The translations under genes and the position numbers were made by a program. This document shows, piece after piece, positions 32,471 to 44,237 of a stretch of 64,000 nt of DNA. This stretch comes from Chamaelirium japonicum (lineage: Eukaryota; Streptophyta; Magnoliopsida; Liliales; Melanthiaceae). Every line of letters begins with the position of its first letter. Positions within the stretch are counted from its first letter, which is position 1. The stretch spans positions 36,857,526-36,921,525 of the forward strand of contig OX393553.1 in the NCBI GenBank assembly GCA_947650365.1, read 5' to 3'. The notes beneath the pieces were generated by a model, which was given only the letters and a program-made list of their open reading frames with translations, searched no databases and was not told the DNA's origin.

Positions 32471-33777
32471 TTCCCGCTACTTCGACTTCCATACAGAAGA
32501 TAGTAAGCATATTCTTCCTCAAATGCATGAATTATAAATTTTGGTTAACAAAATAAGAGTAGTAAAGATTAAGATACCTGTGTCATTTTAAGTGGGAGCA
32601 ATTATTGCCAAATTATCACCTAGTTGGAAAGACTACAAGAAGAGAATTCTGCATAAAACGAAGGATTGTATTTTGGAGCAAATCTAGAAGAATCTTCACA
32701 TAGAAGAAGAATCTCGATCAAGATATCATAAAGAAGATTACTCCAAGAAAAAAGCAGTATCAGCCCAAAAGTAAAGGTATGAACCATTCCTTGGATTTTA
32801 AAAAGGATCAAGAAAAGTTCAAGAAGAACCAGACAAAATTTAAAGGAGAACAGCTTAAAGGTGCTTGTTTTGTCTGCGGTAAAAATGGGCATTATGCCCG
32901 CAACTGCTGGAATCGTGTCAAAGAGAATGACGAGACAAATATAGTTGAAGATAAAACAATCATCGCTGTGGTGATCGAGATCAACGCATTACAAGGCAAA
33001 GTATAAATGTGGTGGTATGACACATGCGTAACGGTCCACGTCTGTTTTGATAGGGCTGAATTCAAGTTCTATGAAGTGATAGATGGACTAAAGATAAAAA
33101 TGAGCAATGAGGGGCGTTCCAAGGTAATTAGAAAAGAAACAATAGATTTGTTATTCATTTCTGGCAAAAAAGTGACTCTCAACAATGTTCTTCACGTTCC
33201 CGATATGACGAGGAATCTAGCCAGTGGAGACCTCCTGTGTAAGCCTGGAATCAAAACTGTGTATGAGGCAGAAAAATTAATCCTGACAAAAAATGATATT
33301 TTTGATGGGAAGGAATATTTTTGCGTTGGGATGAATAAGCTTTGTTATAAGACTGATATTAATAAAATCTCATATTCTGCTTATATTTTGTATTCTTTAT
33401 TTTTGTGGCATAATAGGCTTGTATATATTGATATTAGCACCATTAAGAACATGATTAAATGTGATTTAATTGATTGCGATGTTTCTAAGTTTGATAAATG
33501 TGAAGTGTGTATAAAGTTCAAAATGGTTAAAAAAATATTTCCCTGAAGTTGAAAGAACTTCAAACTTGTTAGACATAATACACATTGATATTTGTGAATT
33601 TAATGGTGTTATTACTAGAAGTGGATAGCATTATTTTATTACTTTTATCGATGATTGCTCGATATTCACTTATGTCTGTCTGCTGAGACATAAAAATGAA
33701 ACTTTTAACGTGTTTATATTATTTAAAGCAAAAGTAAAAAATTAACTTAATCACAAGATTAAGATATTAAGTAGTGA
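32471..33777 (+). pseudogene. C1 gag C-terminus, protease, integrase N-terminal part
   Basis: Continues gag after the gypsy insertion: remnants of the gag core, then a zinc knuckle CFVCGKNGHYARNC (about 32868-32909). Next is a protease-like frame starting WWYDTCVTVHVC (33010), where the usual DTGAT is DTCVT, so the active-site Gly is lost. It continues LNNVLHVPDMTRNL, a degraded GAG-pre-integrase block (FLWHNRL) and, after a frameshift near 33545, integrase remnants (HIDICEFNG, YFITFIDDCS, KILSSD). Cut at the integrase SSD motif by the hAT insertion. Confidence 0.88.
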
Positions 33778-36700
33778 CAGTGTTCTAAAAAGCAATTAAG
33801 GTGGCCGACTAGGCGGTTTGGAGGCCCAGGCGCTTCAAAAACCCATAGGTGATAGAATAGGTAGCTGAAGTGCAGGCGGGCACCTAAGCGGATTTCGACT
33901 CGCTTAAGCGGGTGCACAGGCGGGCGCTTAAGTGGGTCCGGGCGGGTGAAATTTGGTGTGGCCCACAATACCATATCCCATTTAAAAGGGCTAAATGGGA
34001 TATGTTTTAGGGATTTTTTAATAACCCGGATGTACCTCTCTTGCTGGGGTTGTGTGGGAATAGGAAGCGGCTACATGCAGGTTCGACTCCTCCCCCCTCA
34101 TCAATCCAACCCCGATTGCTGGCCAGATAGTTTGCAGCCGGAGATCACAGCCGCCACCGCTGGGTGACGTTGGGTCACAGCCGGAGATCACAGCCGCCGC
34201 TGGGTAAATCAGGTTCTCTCTCTCTCTTATTAAGGGTTGATCATCTCTCTCTTTTTTTTTTCGAGGACACTGACAACAGCTACATTATTGCTGTTTTAGA
34301 AGAGAACCTCTCAGGTTTCGCTCTAATCTATAATTAAAACACTTTTTTTTTGGAATCACAGTGCACTATCAGACTCACAGTAGCCACACATATTGCTGTT
34401 TTGAAGAAGACCTCTTAGTTCTCTTTCTTTGATCACAATTCATAAAATCACACTATCACAGGCTTTTGTTTTTTGGTATCATAATGCATTAACAGCAGTC
34501 ACACACTCACATCAGTAGCTGCTTTTGAAAAGGACCTCCCAAGCCTCTCTATTTGTTCATAATTCATATAATCAATTTTTTTTTGTATCACATAGTATTG
34601 ATAGCAGTTGGTCGGTCACAGCACTGCTGTAAAGCCAATCAACTTTAACCTACAATGAAAGGAATCAAGGATCAATTACTGTTGTATAACATTTTTTATT
34701 TTTTTCTATTCTTTTGCATGTGCCAGGAGCAAATCAACATAAGTACCGATGTCTTCTACTTCTGTAAATTCCAAAAAAGATCCGGGTTGAAGGTTCGATT
34801 TTTGTCCATATGGGAAGGATAAAAATAAAGTCGAGTGCAAGTTTTATGTGCAAGTTTCAAAAGGTGGTATAAACAGGTTTAAGAAACATATAGCTGGCAT
34901 TTGAGGAGATGTGACTCCATGTTTGAAGGTTCCATCAGATGTTAGGGAAGAAATATTAAATTTCATCAACTCAAAAAAGCAAACAAAAGTTGAGAAACAA
35001 AAAGAAATGGAAGACTTGAGGAGAAGCGTGAAAATCTATGGAGATAATGATGATGATAATGGCATTGTAGCTGAGGTTGAAGGTTCAAGCAAGAGACCTC
35101 ATACAAAGGGTCCAATAGATAAATTTGTTACAATAGACCTTGAGGTTACTATAAATGCAAGAGGGAAAATGAAGCAAACTACACTTAAAGGTACATATAA
35201 GAAGAAAGAGAGGACAAAAGTATGTCAATACGTGGCTCACTGGATGTATCAGGCATGTATTGCATTGAATACAGTTTCATTGAAATTACTATTGGAAGCC
35301 GTTGGTCAATATGGTTCTGATTTTGTTGGTCCAACATCATATGAGCTTGGTGAGCATTTTCTTAGAAAAGAAGTTGAGTTGATAAAAAAAAGCTTGAAAA
35401 GTCATAGAGATGCCTAGGAGAAATATGAATGCACCGTTACGACTGATGGTTGGACGGATAGAAGGGGGCGAAGCATTATGAATCTATGTGTTAATTGTCA
35501 CTTGGGCACAAGCTTTTTGTGTTCTGTCGATGCTTCTGATTACATCCATGATGCAGAGTACATCTTTATGTTAGTTGATAAATGTATCAAAGAGGTTGGG
35601 GAGAAAAATATTATACAAGTCGTTACAGATAGTTTCTCATCTAACATGGCAGCTGCAAAGTTATTGAAAACTAAGAGACCTAAGGTGTTTTGGAATCCAT
35701 GTGCCATTATCGTATCGACCTTATACTTGAGGGTATTGGTAATATACAAAAGGTAAAATCTGTTATCACTAAAGCTAGGGCTCTTATGATATTTATTTAC
35801 AGCCATCACATTACTTTGAGTATGATGCGACGTTGCACTGGTAAGAAGGATTTGGTAAAGCCTGGTATTACACATTTTGCCACAGCTTTTCTTAGTTTGC
35901 AGAGTATTTAGAGCAAAAAGAAAAGCTACGGTTAATGTTCACTTCTGATGATTGATTAAACTGTAAATGGTCAAAACATATAAAGGGGTAGAGGGTCGCA
36001 GACACATTATTGAATAGTCAATTCTGGAAAGGGATGGTATTTACTTTGAAGGTTTTCCAACCTTTAGTGAAGATACTTCGTTTAGTTGATAGTGATCGAG
36101 TGTCAGTCATGGGTTTTATTTATGCTACAATAAAAAATACAAAAAAAAGAAATAATAAAATCCTTAAATAATGAAAAGGCATTGTATAAGCCCATCTCGG
36201 ATATTATATATTGAGTTGAAATAGAATAAGAAGCTTAATCGTCCTCTAGACACGACTGGGTACTATTTGAACCCTTTTTACTATTATAATGAGCTTGAAG
36301 TTGAGAGAAATAAGATAATCATGGATGACCTTCTTCAATGTATTGAAACTTTTCAACAGGGTGATGAAAATGCACAAGATCAACTAACAAAGGAGCTTGG
36401 TACATATAGAAATGCAAGTGGACCATTTGGAAAAGATATGGCAATAAGGCAAAGGAACAATCCTGAAATAAATCCAGGTATATCTTTAGACTACAAAGTT
36501 TATTATTTATTTTTTTGCTCTTACTTTTATATTGTATTATTGTAGTTTTAAGATATAACACATTATTGGTTTGATATGAAATACAATGGTGGTCTATGTA
36601 TGGTTCCAAAACGCCTCTATTACAAGAGATGGCATTGAAGATATTGAACTTGACATGTAGCTCTTCTAGGTGCGAGCGAAATTGGAGTACATTTGAGATG

Positions 36701-37877
36701 GTAAATTCAATTTATGTTAATATGTGATTCATGTGAATATATACAATTATAGTATTATACATACAAATTTTGAATTGTTTTAAAAAAAATTCATACAGAT
36801 ACATACGAAGAAGATGAAAAGGTTAGAACAAAAAAAGTTGAACGATCTTGTCTATGTTCAATTTAATGCAAGGCTTAAGGAACATCAAAATGATAAAAAC
36901 AGAGATCCTATTTGCACAAAGAATATGGATGATGCAGCTAGTTGGCTAGATGATATGGATCCCAAGACAGAAGAAGTATATCCTGGATTAGGATTGACTT
37001 AGGGATTAGTTAACAAAGCATCAGGTATATGCTGCATCCTATCTTTATATTCTCTCCAACAAGCACATCAACCTCCTATAAATGTTATAATTTTTCAGGA
37101 GCGATATTTTCATCTGAGCCAAGAAGAAGTTCTAGGCCATCCGATTCATCTACTTCACAAAGGAGGTTGATGGAGATAGATGAGGTGCCTTTAAAGCCCG
37201 AGGAGGATACAGATAATGGTGATGCTTATGTTGAGCTTGAGGATGATTTTGATGATGATGGATTGAAATCATACCAAAATCTTATTGACGAAGATGATTG
37301 ATAAAACAATTAAGCAAAGGACTAAAAAACATTTTAATTTTTGACTTTTTATTATTTTGGCATTTTGCAAAAGACATAACATTATAAATGTTCTTTTCTC
37401 TTGCGATATATTATTTTGTTGGAATATCAATGTCCTATGTCTAGCAGGAAATCAGGTTGCATTATGATTAAATCCATCCAAAGCATAAGGCACTTGCATA
37501 AGCTTGAAGGCTTCCTACTCTCTCTATATGAAGGTGGTAAGGTGCATGTGCAACTAATATAAATTAACGATACCATCATCTTGGCTAGAGTCTAGAGGTA
37601 AGGATCGATTCCTCCATATTTTTATTTTTGTTTTAGTTAGTTTTTGCTTTATCTTTATGACATTCTAGTGTATGTGTAGTTGTGTACCTATTGTATTATC
37701 ACATACATGATGTTTGAGTGCTTCATAGTCCTTTTAGTGTTTGGTAACAAGTAAAATCTAAATTATGAGTGGTTTTTGCTAACTTAGATGCCTCAATCTT
37801 AAGGCGCACGCCTTCCGCCTAGCCACCTTGGATACCCCCCACCGCCTTGGGTCTGCCTAATGCTTTTCAAAACATTG
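33778..37877 (+). mobile_element. hAT transposon (4.1 kb) inserted in C1 integrase
   Basis: Ends CAGTGTTCTAAAAAGCA and, at the right, the complement CAATGTTTTGAAAAGCA. Flanking duplication GTAGTGA matches at 7 of 8 positions (33770-33777 AGTAGTGA, 37878-37885 CGTAGTGA). A decayed plus-strand hAT transposase lies inside. Subterminal AGGCGG/CCGCCT repeats occur at both ends. Confidence 0.9.
34785..37302 (+). pseudogene. Decayed hAT transposase (BED, DUF659, hATC)
   Basis: Parts in order: a BED-finger remnant (FDFCPYGKDKNKVECKFYV...GINRFKKHIAG, about 34795-34900) with one metal-binding Cys lost; a spacer; a DUF659 catalytic region split by a stop (TTDGWTDRRGRSIMN about 35438-35490, VVTDSFSSNMAAAKLL about 35620, RPKVFWNPC); a helical region; and the C-terminal dimerisation domain (ALKILNLTCSSSRCERNWS about 36630, then KKMKRLEQKKLNDLVYVQFN about 36808 after an apparent intron) with an acidic tail (EDDFDDDGL). 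Multiple stops and frameshifts are present. In a working element it would cut and paste DNA in the nucleus. Confidence 0.87.
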
Positions 37878-37885
37878 CGTAGTGA

Positions 37886-40090
37886 TAAAGGATGAGAATA
37901 TTTCTCCAATGATTTCTCTACTTTCTATGAAGAGCATGATATTATTCATTAGTGTACTGCAACCGTACCATAGCATGACGGTTTAGCCGAAAGAAAAAAC
38001 CGAACACTTGTGGAAATAGTTAATACTATATATGTTAGTTGCCTTCAAACTACTTTTAAGTCTTTGAGGTGAAGCTTGATCTTTTGACTGCATGCCATAT
38101 CCTTAACAAGATACCTTCTAAGAAGACTAAGGTCTCTCCATATGAGATATGGAAAGGAATGAAACATAATTTAAGTTATCTTAGAGTATGGGATAGTTTA
38201 GCCTATTGCAGGGTTCCAGATGCTAAAAGGACCAAACTAGGTCCTAGAGCTATTAGATGTGCATTCATTGGATATGCACAAAATAACAAGGCATATAGAG
38301 TATTAGACCTAAAGTCTAATACCATTATAGAATCCAGAGATGTAGAGTTCTTTGAGAACTCACTAATTTCTGATTTTAAAGAATCTGATATTTAGATTTC
38401 TAGAGATAAGTTGGTGGTTGAACCATCTCGTGTGAATCCACTTGTTATATCTGATCATACTGATGAGCCACGTAGAAGTCAAAGGGCAAGAAAAGAGAAA
38501 TATTTAGGCTCGGATCAAATAGATTCCCAGCGGATCTCTTTCTATCTTGTAAAAAGAGATATGAATCAAATAGTTAAGAAGTTTCTTTTGTCTTTTCTGG
38601 TGGATGATGGCCCTCGGAATTTTAGTGAAGTCATATCATCTAGAGATGTTGCCTTCTGGAATGAAGCAGTAAATAATGAAATGAACTCACTTATGAGTAA
38701 CCAAATCTGGAAACTACCCCTTGGGTCTAAACCTATAGGGTACAAATGGATATTCAAAAGGAAGTATTATACAGATGGTACTCTTCAAACATTTAAGGCT
38801 AAATTGGTAGCGAAGGGATTTTGTCAAAAAAAATAAATCGATTATTTTGACACTTATGCTCCTGTGGCTAGGATGACTTCAATTCGAGTCTTATTTACTC
38901 TAGCATCGATTCACCATCTTCATATCTATCAAATGGATGTGAAGACATCCTTTCCTAATGCCGACCTCGAGGAGGAGGTATATATGGAGCAACCCGAAGG
39001 ATATGTTTTAACTAGCTAACAGAATAAGATATGTAGACTTGTTAAGTCTTTCTACGGATGAAGCAAACACCTAAGCAGTGGGATATCAAATTTGATAATG
39101 TAGTACTTTCTTATGACTTTAGTCATAATACATATGATAAATACATATATTCTAAAGCTAATCAAAACCATATAGTGAGCATCTGTCTATATGTAAATGA
39201 TATACTGATTATCAGCAATAGCTTGGATGCTATTATAGAAACGAAGAGATTTATAAGTTCCACTTTCAAATGAAAGATCTTGAACTTGTGGATATCATCA
39301 TAGGTATCAAAACTAAAAGAGATAATGGGTGTTATGTTTTGAGTCAATCTCATTACATTAAAAAAGTGCTAAAGAAAATTAGTCACTTAATTGTTAAAGA
39401 AACAAACACCCCATTTGATCCAAGTATCAAACTTGATTATAATAGTGGAAGAATAATAGCTCAACTTGAGTATGCAAATGTTATAGGAAGTCTTATCTAT
39501 GTTATGCAATGTACGAAGCCTGATATAGCGTATGGAGTGAATAATTTGAGTTCACTAGCAAACCAAACACAAAGTATTGAAAAGCTATTGGTAGAGTTCT
39601 AAGTAACCTTAAAAGAAACATAGGACTAAGTCTTTATTATTCAAATTTTCTAACCGTATTGGAATGATATACTATGCAAGTTGGATATCGAGTTTAGGGG
39701 ACAACAAGTCCACCACTAGATAAATATTTATCCTTGGACGTGCAGTTGTATCATGGAAATTCAAGAAACAGACTTGCATATCGCACTCTACTATGGAATC
39801 TGAATATATTGCTTTGGCAGCTACCGGTAAAGAGGCTGAGTGGCTTATGAATCTTCTAATAAAATTTTCTTTTATACATAAGCCTTTATCGGCTGTATCT
39901 ATATACTGTGATAGTCCAGCTACTTTGGCAAGAGCTTCTAATAGAGTGTATAATGGAAAGTCTAGACATATAAGTCTAAAATATGATTATATAAGATATT
40001 GATTTGAGAATGAATCATTGCAGTCATATATGTGAAGTCAAGTGAGAACTTGGGTGATCCTTTTTCGAAGCCTCTTACAAGAGAGCTGGT
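37886..40090 (+). pseudogene. C1 integrase C-terminus, RT and RNase H
   Basis: Resumes after the hAT with EYFSNDF and GLAERKNRTL (integrase Glu kept), then the integrase tail (LRVWDSLAYCRVPDAKRTKL). RT follows (PIGYKWIFKRKYYTDGTLQT, VKTSFPNADLEEEVYMEQP, active site LYVNDILIIS, where the usual YVDD is YVND). RNase H is broken up ([51 protein letters not shown]). Stops fall at 38837, 39019, 39603 and 40002. An LGDPFSKPLTRELV-like block ends the pol near 40060. Inactive. Confidence 0.88.
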
Positions 40091-40803
40091 AAGGTTAATA
40101 TCTGGAGGAATGGGGTTAAAATTTCTTTAATAAATATTCACTGGTGATGGGAACCCAACCTAACTCTAGTAGACCACTAGATCTTAGGCTCAAAGGGTAA
40201 AAATAAGTCACTGATAAGTGGATAGTTATCAGCACTAATTTACTTTGAGAACCCCATCTAGGATGAATAGTGCTGGCTGTTACAGATTTTAAGGTTGAGT
40301 TTTCAAACTCTTAATAAGGTTCAGTCTTAAATAGATAAGTGTTTTCATAAATGTAACATAAACACTAGAAGGATTTCACCTATATGAACGTAGAGGTGGT
40401 GCCGCCTCTTATAGGAGTTTGAAATTCTCTCAAAGAGCGTCACATGAAAACCAGGATTAACACAGGGTCATTAACAGTGATAAGCAAGATGTGTTGATGT
40501 GAATCGTTGACGTGGTCATGATTATTTGTGTAGTGTTTCCGGTACTATCACATAGGGATAACTGGTTTAAAGCTATGACTACTATAATTCCGATAGAACC
40601 TTGAGATATTTATACTAAGATAGGTTCAAATCGAGAAATACCTATCTTTATGTATAATTATATTCTGATAGAGAAACTTGTTTTAAGAACTACAAAGACT
40701 TGATCCCGAGAAGGATCCATAGGCAATAACATTGTGGTACATCCCATATGTTTTAAAAATAAAATTTATTATTTTTCTGTGTATTTTGAAAATAGTAGAG
40801 GAA
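40091..40803 (+). other. C1 3' untranslated tail to polypurine tract
   Basis: Non-coding copia tail with a GATGGGAACCCAACC motif, seen in a shorter form in C2 too. It ends in GTAGAGGAA just before the 3' LTR. Confidence 0.65.
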
Positions 40804-40878
40804 TGTTGGAGATTTTCAAAAACAGTTTGATATTTATCTATTTTAGTTGGGATTCTTTCAACAAAGTTGTTGACACTT
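40804..40878 (+). repeat. C1 3' LTR, first fragment
   Basis: TGTTGGAGATTTTCAAAAAC, matching the 5' LTR start. Cut at 40879 by the chromovirus; the LTR resumes at 46869. Confidence 0.88.
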
Positions 40879-42372
40879 TGATGCGAAACAATGCAGGTGA
40901 ATAGAATGTTATTAATTAATTGAGCAGGAAGGGCTTACTATTAATTTTGATGCCAAGCGAGAAAATTAAGTCAAATAAATAACATGGGCAGATGCGTTGG
41001 GAACTACTGTAACAATACCGGTCGCTTTCGATATCAGGTGATAAAGAACAATCCTTACAATTACCGGCTAATAGTCCTACTGGCAATATTTGGATTAACA
41101 GCGCTACGGGCAGGTGGACACTCAACCTCACGACAGGGGCAGCAGTTGACAATGATAATATACTAGAGATCCAATGGGTGAAACACGATGGTACCTGATC
41201 AGGTAGGAGAATCCTTACTGAGAAGAGGAAGATGGTGGTGCAGGAACGTTCTCCGGAGTCGGCAGGACTTCCGGACGAGGCGATGGTGGTGCTGGGGCCT
41301 CCGGGGCTGCGCTCGTCTCGGGGCGAGGATTTGCAAGCAGGTGGAGGCACACGATGTTCCGATGCATCGGCGCGTCAGGGTGCCAGCGACGATGCCACTC
41401 GCTGATGCCGAGGCGGGCTTCAGCGTCACAAACCACAGTGTAGCAGATCCGTTCCACGTACTCCTCCACGCTCTCTCCTTCCAAGAATTGAAAGTCGAGG
41501 AAGGGGGAGTTGATGTCGAGGTACCCGTCTTCGTCTTCGATCATTCCATGGTCCACGTCGGGGTCTGCCATGGGAGCATACCGGAGCGGTGAGAGGATGG
41601 TGGTTAGGGTGTGGACTGGGCCGGGTTGGATCGGATCGGATTGCGAGGGAGACCGAGAGAAGAGGGGGTCGAACAACAAGGGGAGGGGGTTCGGTTGGCT
41701 GTAGGGAGGGATGGGGATGGGGTATCGGGCCGGGATGGATGGGGAAGGAGGGAGGGGGTTCGGGCAGCTGGGGCCCGGGGTCGGGTGGGTAGTAGGAGGG
41801 GGAGAGGAGGGGGATCGGGATGGGGAAGGGGGGGGGGGGCGGGCCGGTTAGGGAAGGAGGGAGGGGCTTCGGGCGGCTGGGGGCCGGGGTCGGGTGGGCA
41901 GCAGGAGGGGGGAGGAGGGGGATCGGGGTGGGGAAGGGGGTATCGGGCTGGGCCGGATGGGGAAGGAGGGAGGGGTCGGGCGACTGGGGTTGGGGTAGGG
42001 TGGGCAGCAGGAGGAGGAGATTCAGATTAGGGTTTCACACGCCTAATCTGATCCTAGGGTTTCACACACCTAGGCTTGGGGTTGGGGTTTCACATGCCTC
42101 ACCCTGGTTCTCTCAACACACATGTGGAGGAAAACGGGAATTTTATTATTCATTCAATACCATTACATGTTCCATGGGAAGGCCTATATAAAGGCCTGCG
42201 ATAACAAGTGAAAGTCCCTTAAAGCCGAGGTGGAACTAAATAACACAATGCAAGAAACAAAATAAATAAACAACATCCATAATGGTGCTGATTGTCTGAT
42301 CAGAGCCATAGGCTCAGGTGGCGCATCTTGCGCTGGTACACGCGCCATGGGCGCTGCTCGATGTCCCCATCA
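40879..42372 (-). repeat. Chromovirus 3' LTR
   Basis: 1494 bp. On the minus strand it starts TGATGGGGACATCGAGCAGC and ends GTTTCGCATCA. It lacks about 120 bp near 42017 that the 5' copy has. G-rich repeats of GGGTCGGGTGGG type fill 41590-42000. Confidence 0.92.
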
Positions 42373-44126
42373 TTCTCCCCGGGTGGGAGAGAGCTCGACT
42401 CCGTCGAGTAAGGCTCGGTGTGGCTCTCGTATAGCTCCAGCAGGTCCGGGTCAAGCCGTTGCAGTTCTTCTCGCTCCATCCATGTATCCTCAGATGGGGG
42501 TTTTCTTTTCCAGTGAATCAGGTACCTTCGGATTCCACCGTCTCTACCAGAGACGATCTCGTCATCTAGAATTTTATCAATGCCGTCTGCTGTGGGGTTT
42601 GGGATATTTTGGGGTAGTGGAGGTAAGGAGGTGCTCTCAGAAACAGGGTCCAAGGTAGGCTCTACCAGAGGGTTACTAGGGTTGAAATTTGGGCCCTTGT
42701 AGGCCACTAAATCTTCGATATTGAAAGTCGGACTAATGCCAAAACCCTCAGGTAGGTCGATAACATAGGCATTGTCATTTATCTTCCTTAGGATCCGAAA
42801 GGGGCCGGCACTGCGTGCATGTAGTTTCTTAACAGTCCCCGGGGGAAATCGTTCCGGGCGTAGCCGGACCATCACATAATCCCCGATGTTAAAAGTTTGA
42901 ACTCGTTTTCGGGCATCGGCTCGTAATTTATAGTCAGCATTGCTCTGCTCAATTTTGTTACTGATTTCTTTATGTAGTTCATGCATGTGTGATGCAAATG
43001 CAGATGCAGACTCAGAGGCTCTATGATGATTAGCCATGAGAATGAGATCTATGGGTTGCCTAGGCTTAAAACCATGGACAATTTCATGTGGACTCATGCC
43101 GGTAGTTCTATTAACAGATGAATTATATGCAAACTCGGCTATTGACAGTTTCAGATCCCAACTCTTAACGTGTTCACCCATCAAGGTACGTACAAGGTTC
43201 CCCGGACTCCTATTGACAACTTTAGTCTGGTCATCGGTCTGGGAATGGAAGGCAGTGGAGAACTGGAGCCTGGTGCCCAGCTTGGGCCATGGGATTTTCC
43301 AACAAAAACTTGTGATCTTGACATCCTTGTTGGACATAATTTCAGGCAATCCGTGTAACTTCATGACGCCATCGGACGTCTTGGAATAAGGGAGGAAAAG
43401 GGTCACCTCGGCGAACCGGTCTACGAAGACTAGGACCAACTCAGGCTCCTTGAAAATCTTCTTAGCTAGGGTTGATTGCTGCTCGGCCTGACTACTCTTA
43501 GGTTGGGAGGGACCTAGTTTAACCTTCTTGTCCTCATGCTCAAATAGGCACATGTTCGAACGGCCATAAATAAGGACATTATTGTCAAACAGACAAGGTC
43601 GTCCTAAAATAACTTGACCAGCATCCATGGTCAGAATATCACACCATATTTTGTCCAGGTAGACATCGAAGTTTATAGGGAGAAGGCATCGTTGCTTGAT
43701 TTCCATGGTGGTCGAATTGATCCAGGGGACCTGATAGGGTCGAGGGTGCGGGACGGCCTTTAGGCCAGTCTTAGCTATCACGGTTGATGACACGGTATTG
43801 ATGCAACTACCGCTATCAACGATGACCTTATAGTTCTTATCCCCAATCTTTGTGAACGTGTGGGAAATGACAGTACGTCTCCAGTTATCTTGATCCTTGG
43901 GTTGAGACAGGGTGCACCTAACAACTGACATAGAGGGAGATGATATCGGTCTAAGGAAACTCAAGATGGCTTCGTTATCATCATCAAAGTCTCCATCTTC
44001 TTCTTCAGCTTGATAGACGAATTTTGCCTCTCTGGCCTCTACCACTTCAATTAGATTGCCATCAATAATGTTGACTTTGACATGGCTTGCGTAGTTTGCG
44101 GCCACACCTTGGCATTTACAACACAT
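42300..44126 (-). CDS. Protease-integrase-chromodomain fusion frame of the chromovirus, RT/RNase H deleted
   Basis: An open frame of 608 codons. It starts in a broken zinc knuckle (CCKCQGVAANY), then an aspartic protease (YKVIVDSGSCINTVSS about residues 100-115, VILGRPCLFDNNVLIYG). It passes directly from a linker (KEPELVLVFVDRFAEV) into the integrase core and C-terminal domain (FSTAFHSQTDDQTKVVNRS, AEFAYNSSVNRTTGMSPHEI, GPFRILRKINDNAYVIDLP) and a chromodomain (DGGIRRYLIHWKRKPPSEDT). Integrase catalytic residues are gone: SDRD reads SNKD, GQTE reads DQTK, and the first Asp is deleted. The last 23 codons lie in the LTR. Same frame as gag, separated by one TAG. Confidence 0.85.
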   Translation of the reverse strand: MCCKCQGVAANYASHVKVNIIDGNLIEVVEAREAKFVYQAEEEDGDFDDDNEAILSFLRPISSPSMSVVRCTLSQPKDQDNWRRTVISHTFTKIGDKNYKVIVDSGSCINTVSSTVIAKTGLKAVPHPRPYQVPWINSTTMEIKQRCLLPINFDVYLDKIWCDILTMDAGQVILGRPCLFDNNVLIYGRSNMCLFEHEDKKVKLGPSQPKSSQAEQQSTLAKKIFKEPELVLVFVDRFAEVTLFLPYSKTSDGVMKLHGLPEIMSNKDVKITSFCWKIPWPKLGTRLQFSTAFHSQTDDQTKVVNRSPGNLVRTLMGEHVKSWDLKLSIAEFAYNSSVNRTTGMSPHEIVHGFKPRQPIDLILMANHHRASESASAFASHMHELHKEISNKIEQSNADYKLRADARKRVQTFNIGDYVMVRLRPERFPPGTVKKLHARSAGPFRILRKINDNAYVIDLPEGFGISPTFNIEDLVAYKGPNFNPSNPLVEPTLDPVSESTSLPPLPQNIPNPTADGIDKILDDEIVSGRDGGIRRYLIHWKRKPPSEDTWMEREELQRLDPDLLELYESHTEPYSTESSSLPPGENDGDIEQRPWRVYQRKMRHLSLWL

Positions 44127-44237
44127 GATGAGGGGACTTCCTTTGGAGAAGTCTTTTTCAGGGCCCTTGTCATGGTTGTCTCTCTCATTGCTTCGACTGG
44201 TGGAGTCGGCTCTTGGTTGGGATTCGTTGGGGTGGGG

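Noticed and set aside
41188..42191. Gly/Arg-rich and Pro-rich proteins in the chromovirus LTR (same at 45570-46540)
   Set aside because: They lie wholly inside LTRs, exist in several frames at once, and reflect GGGTCGG-type repeats.
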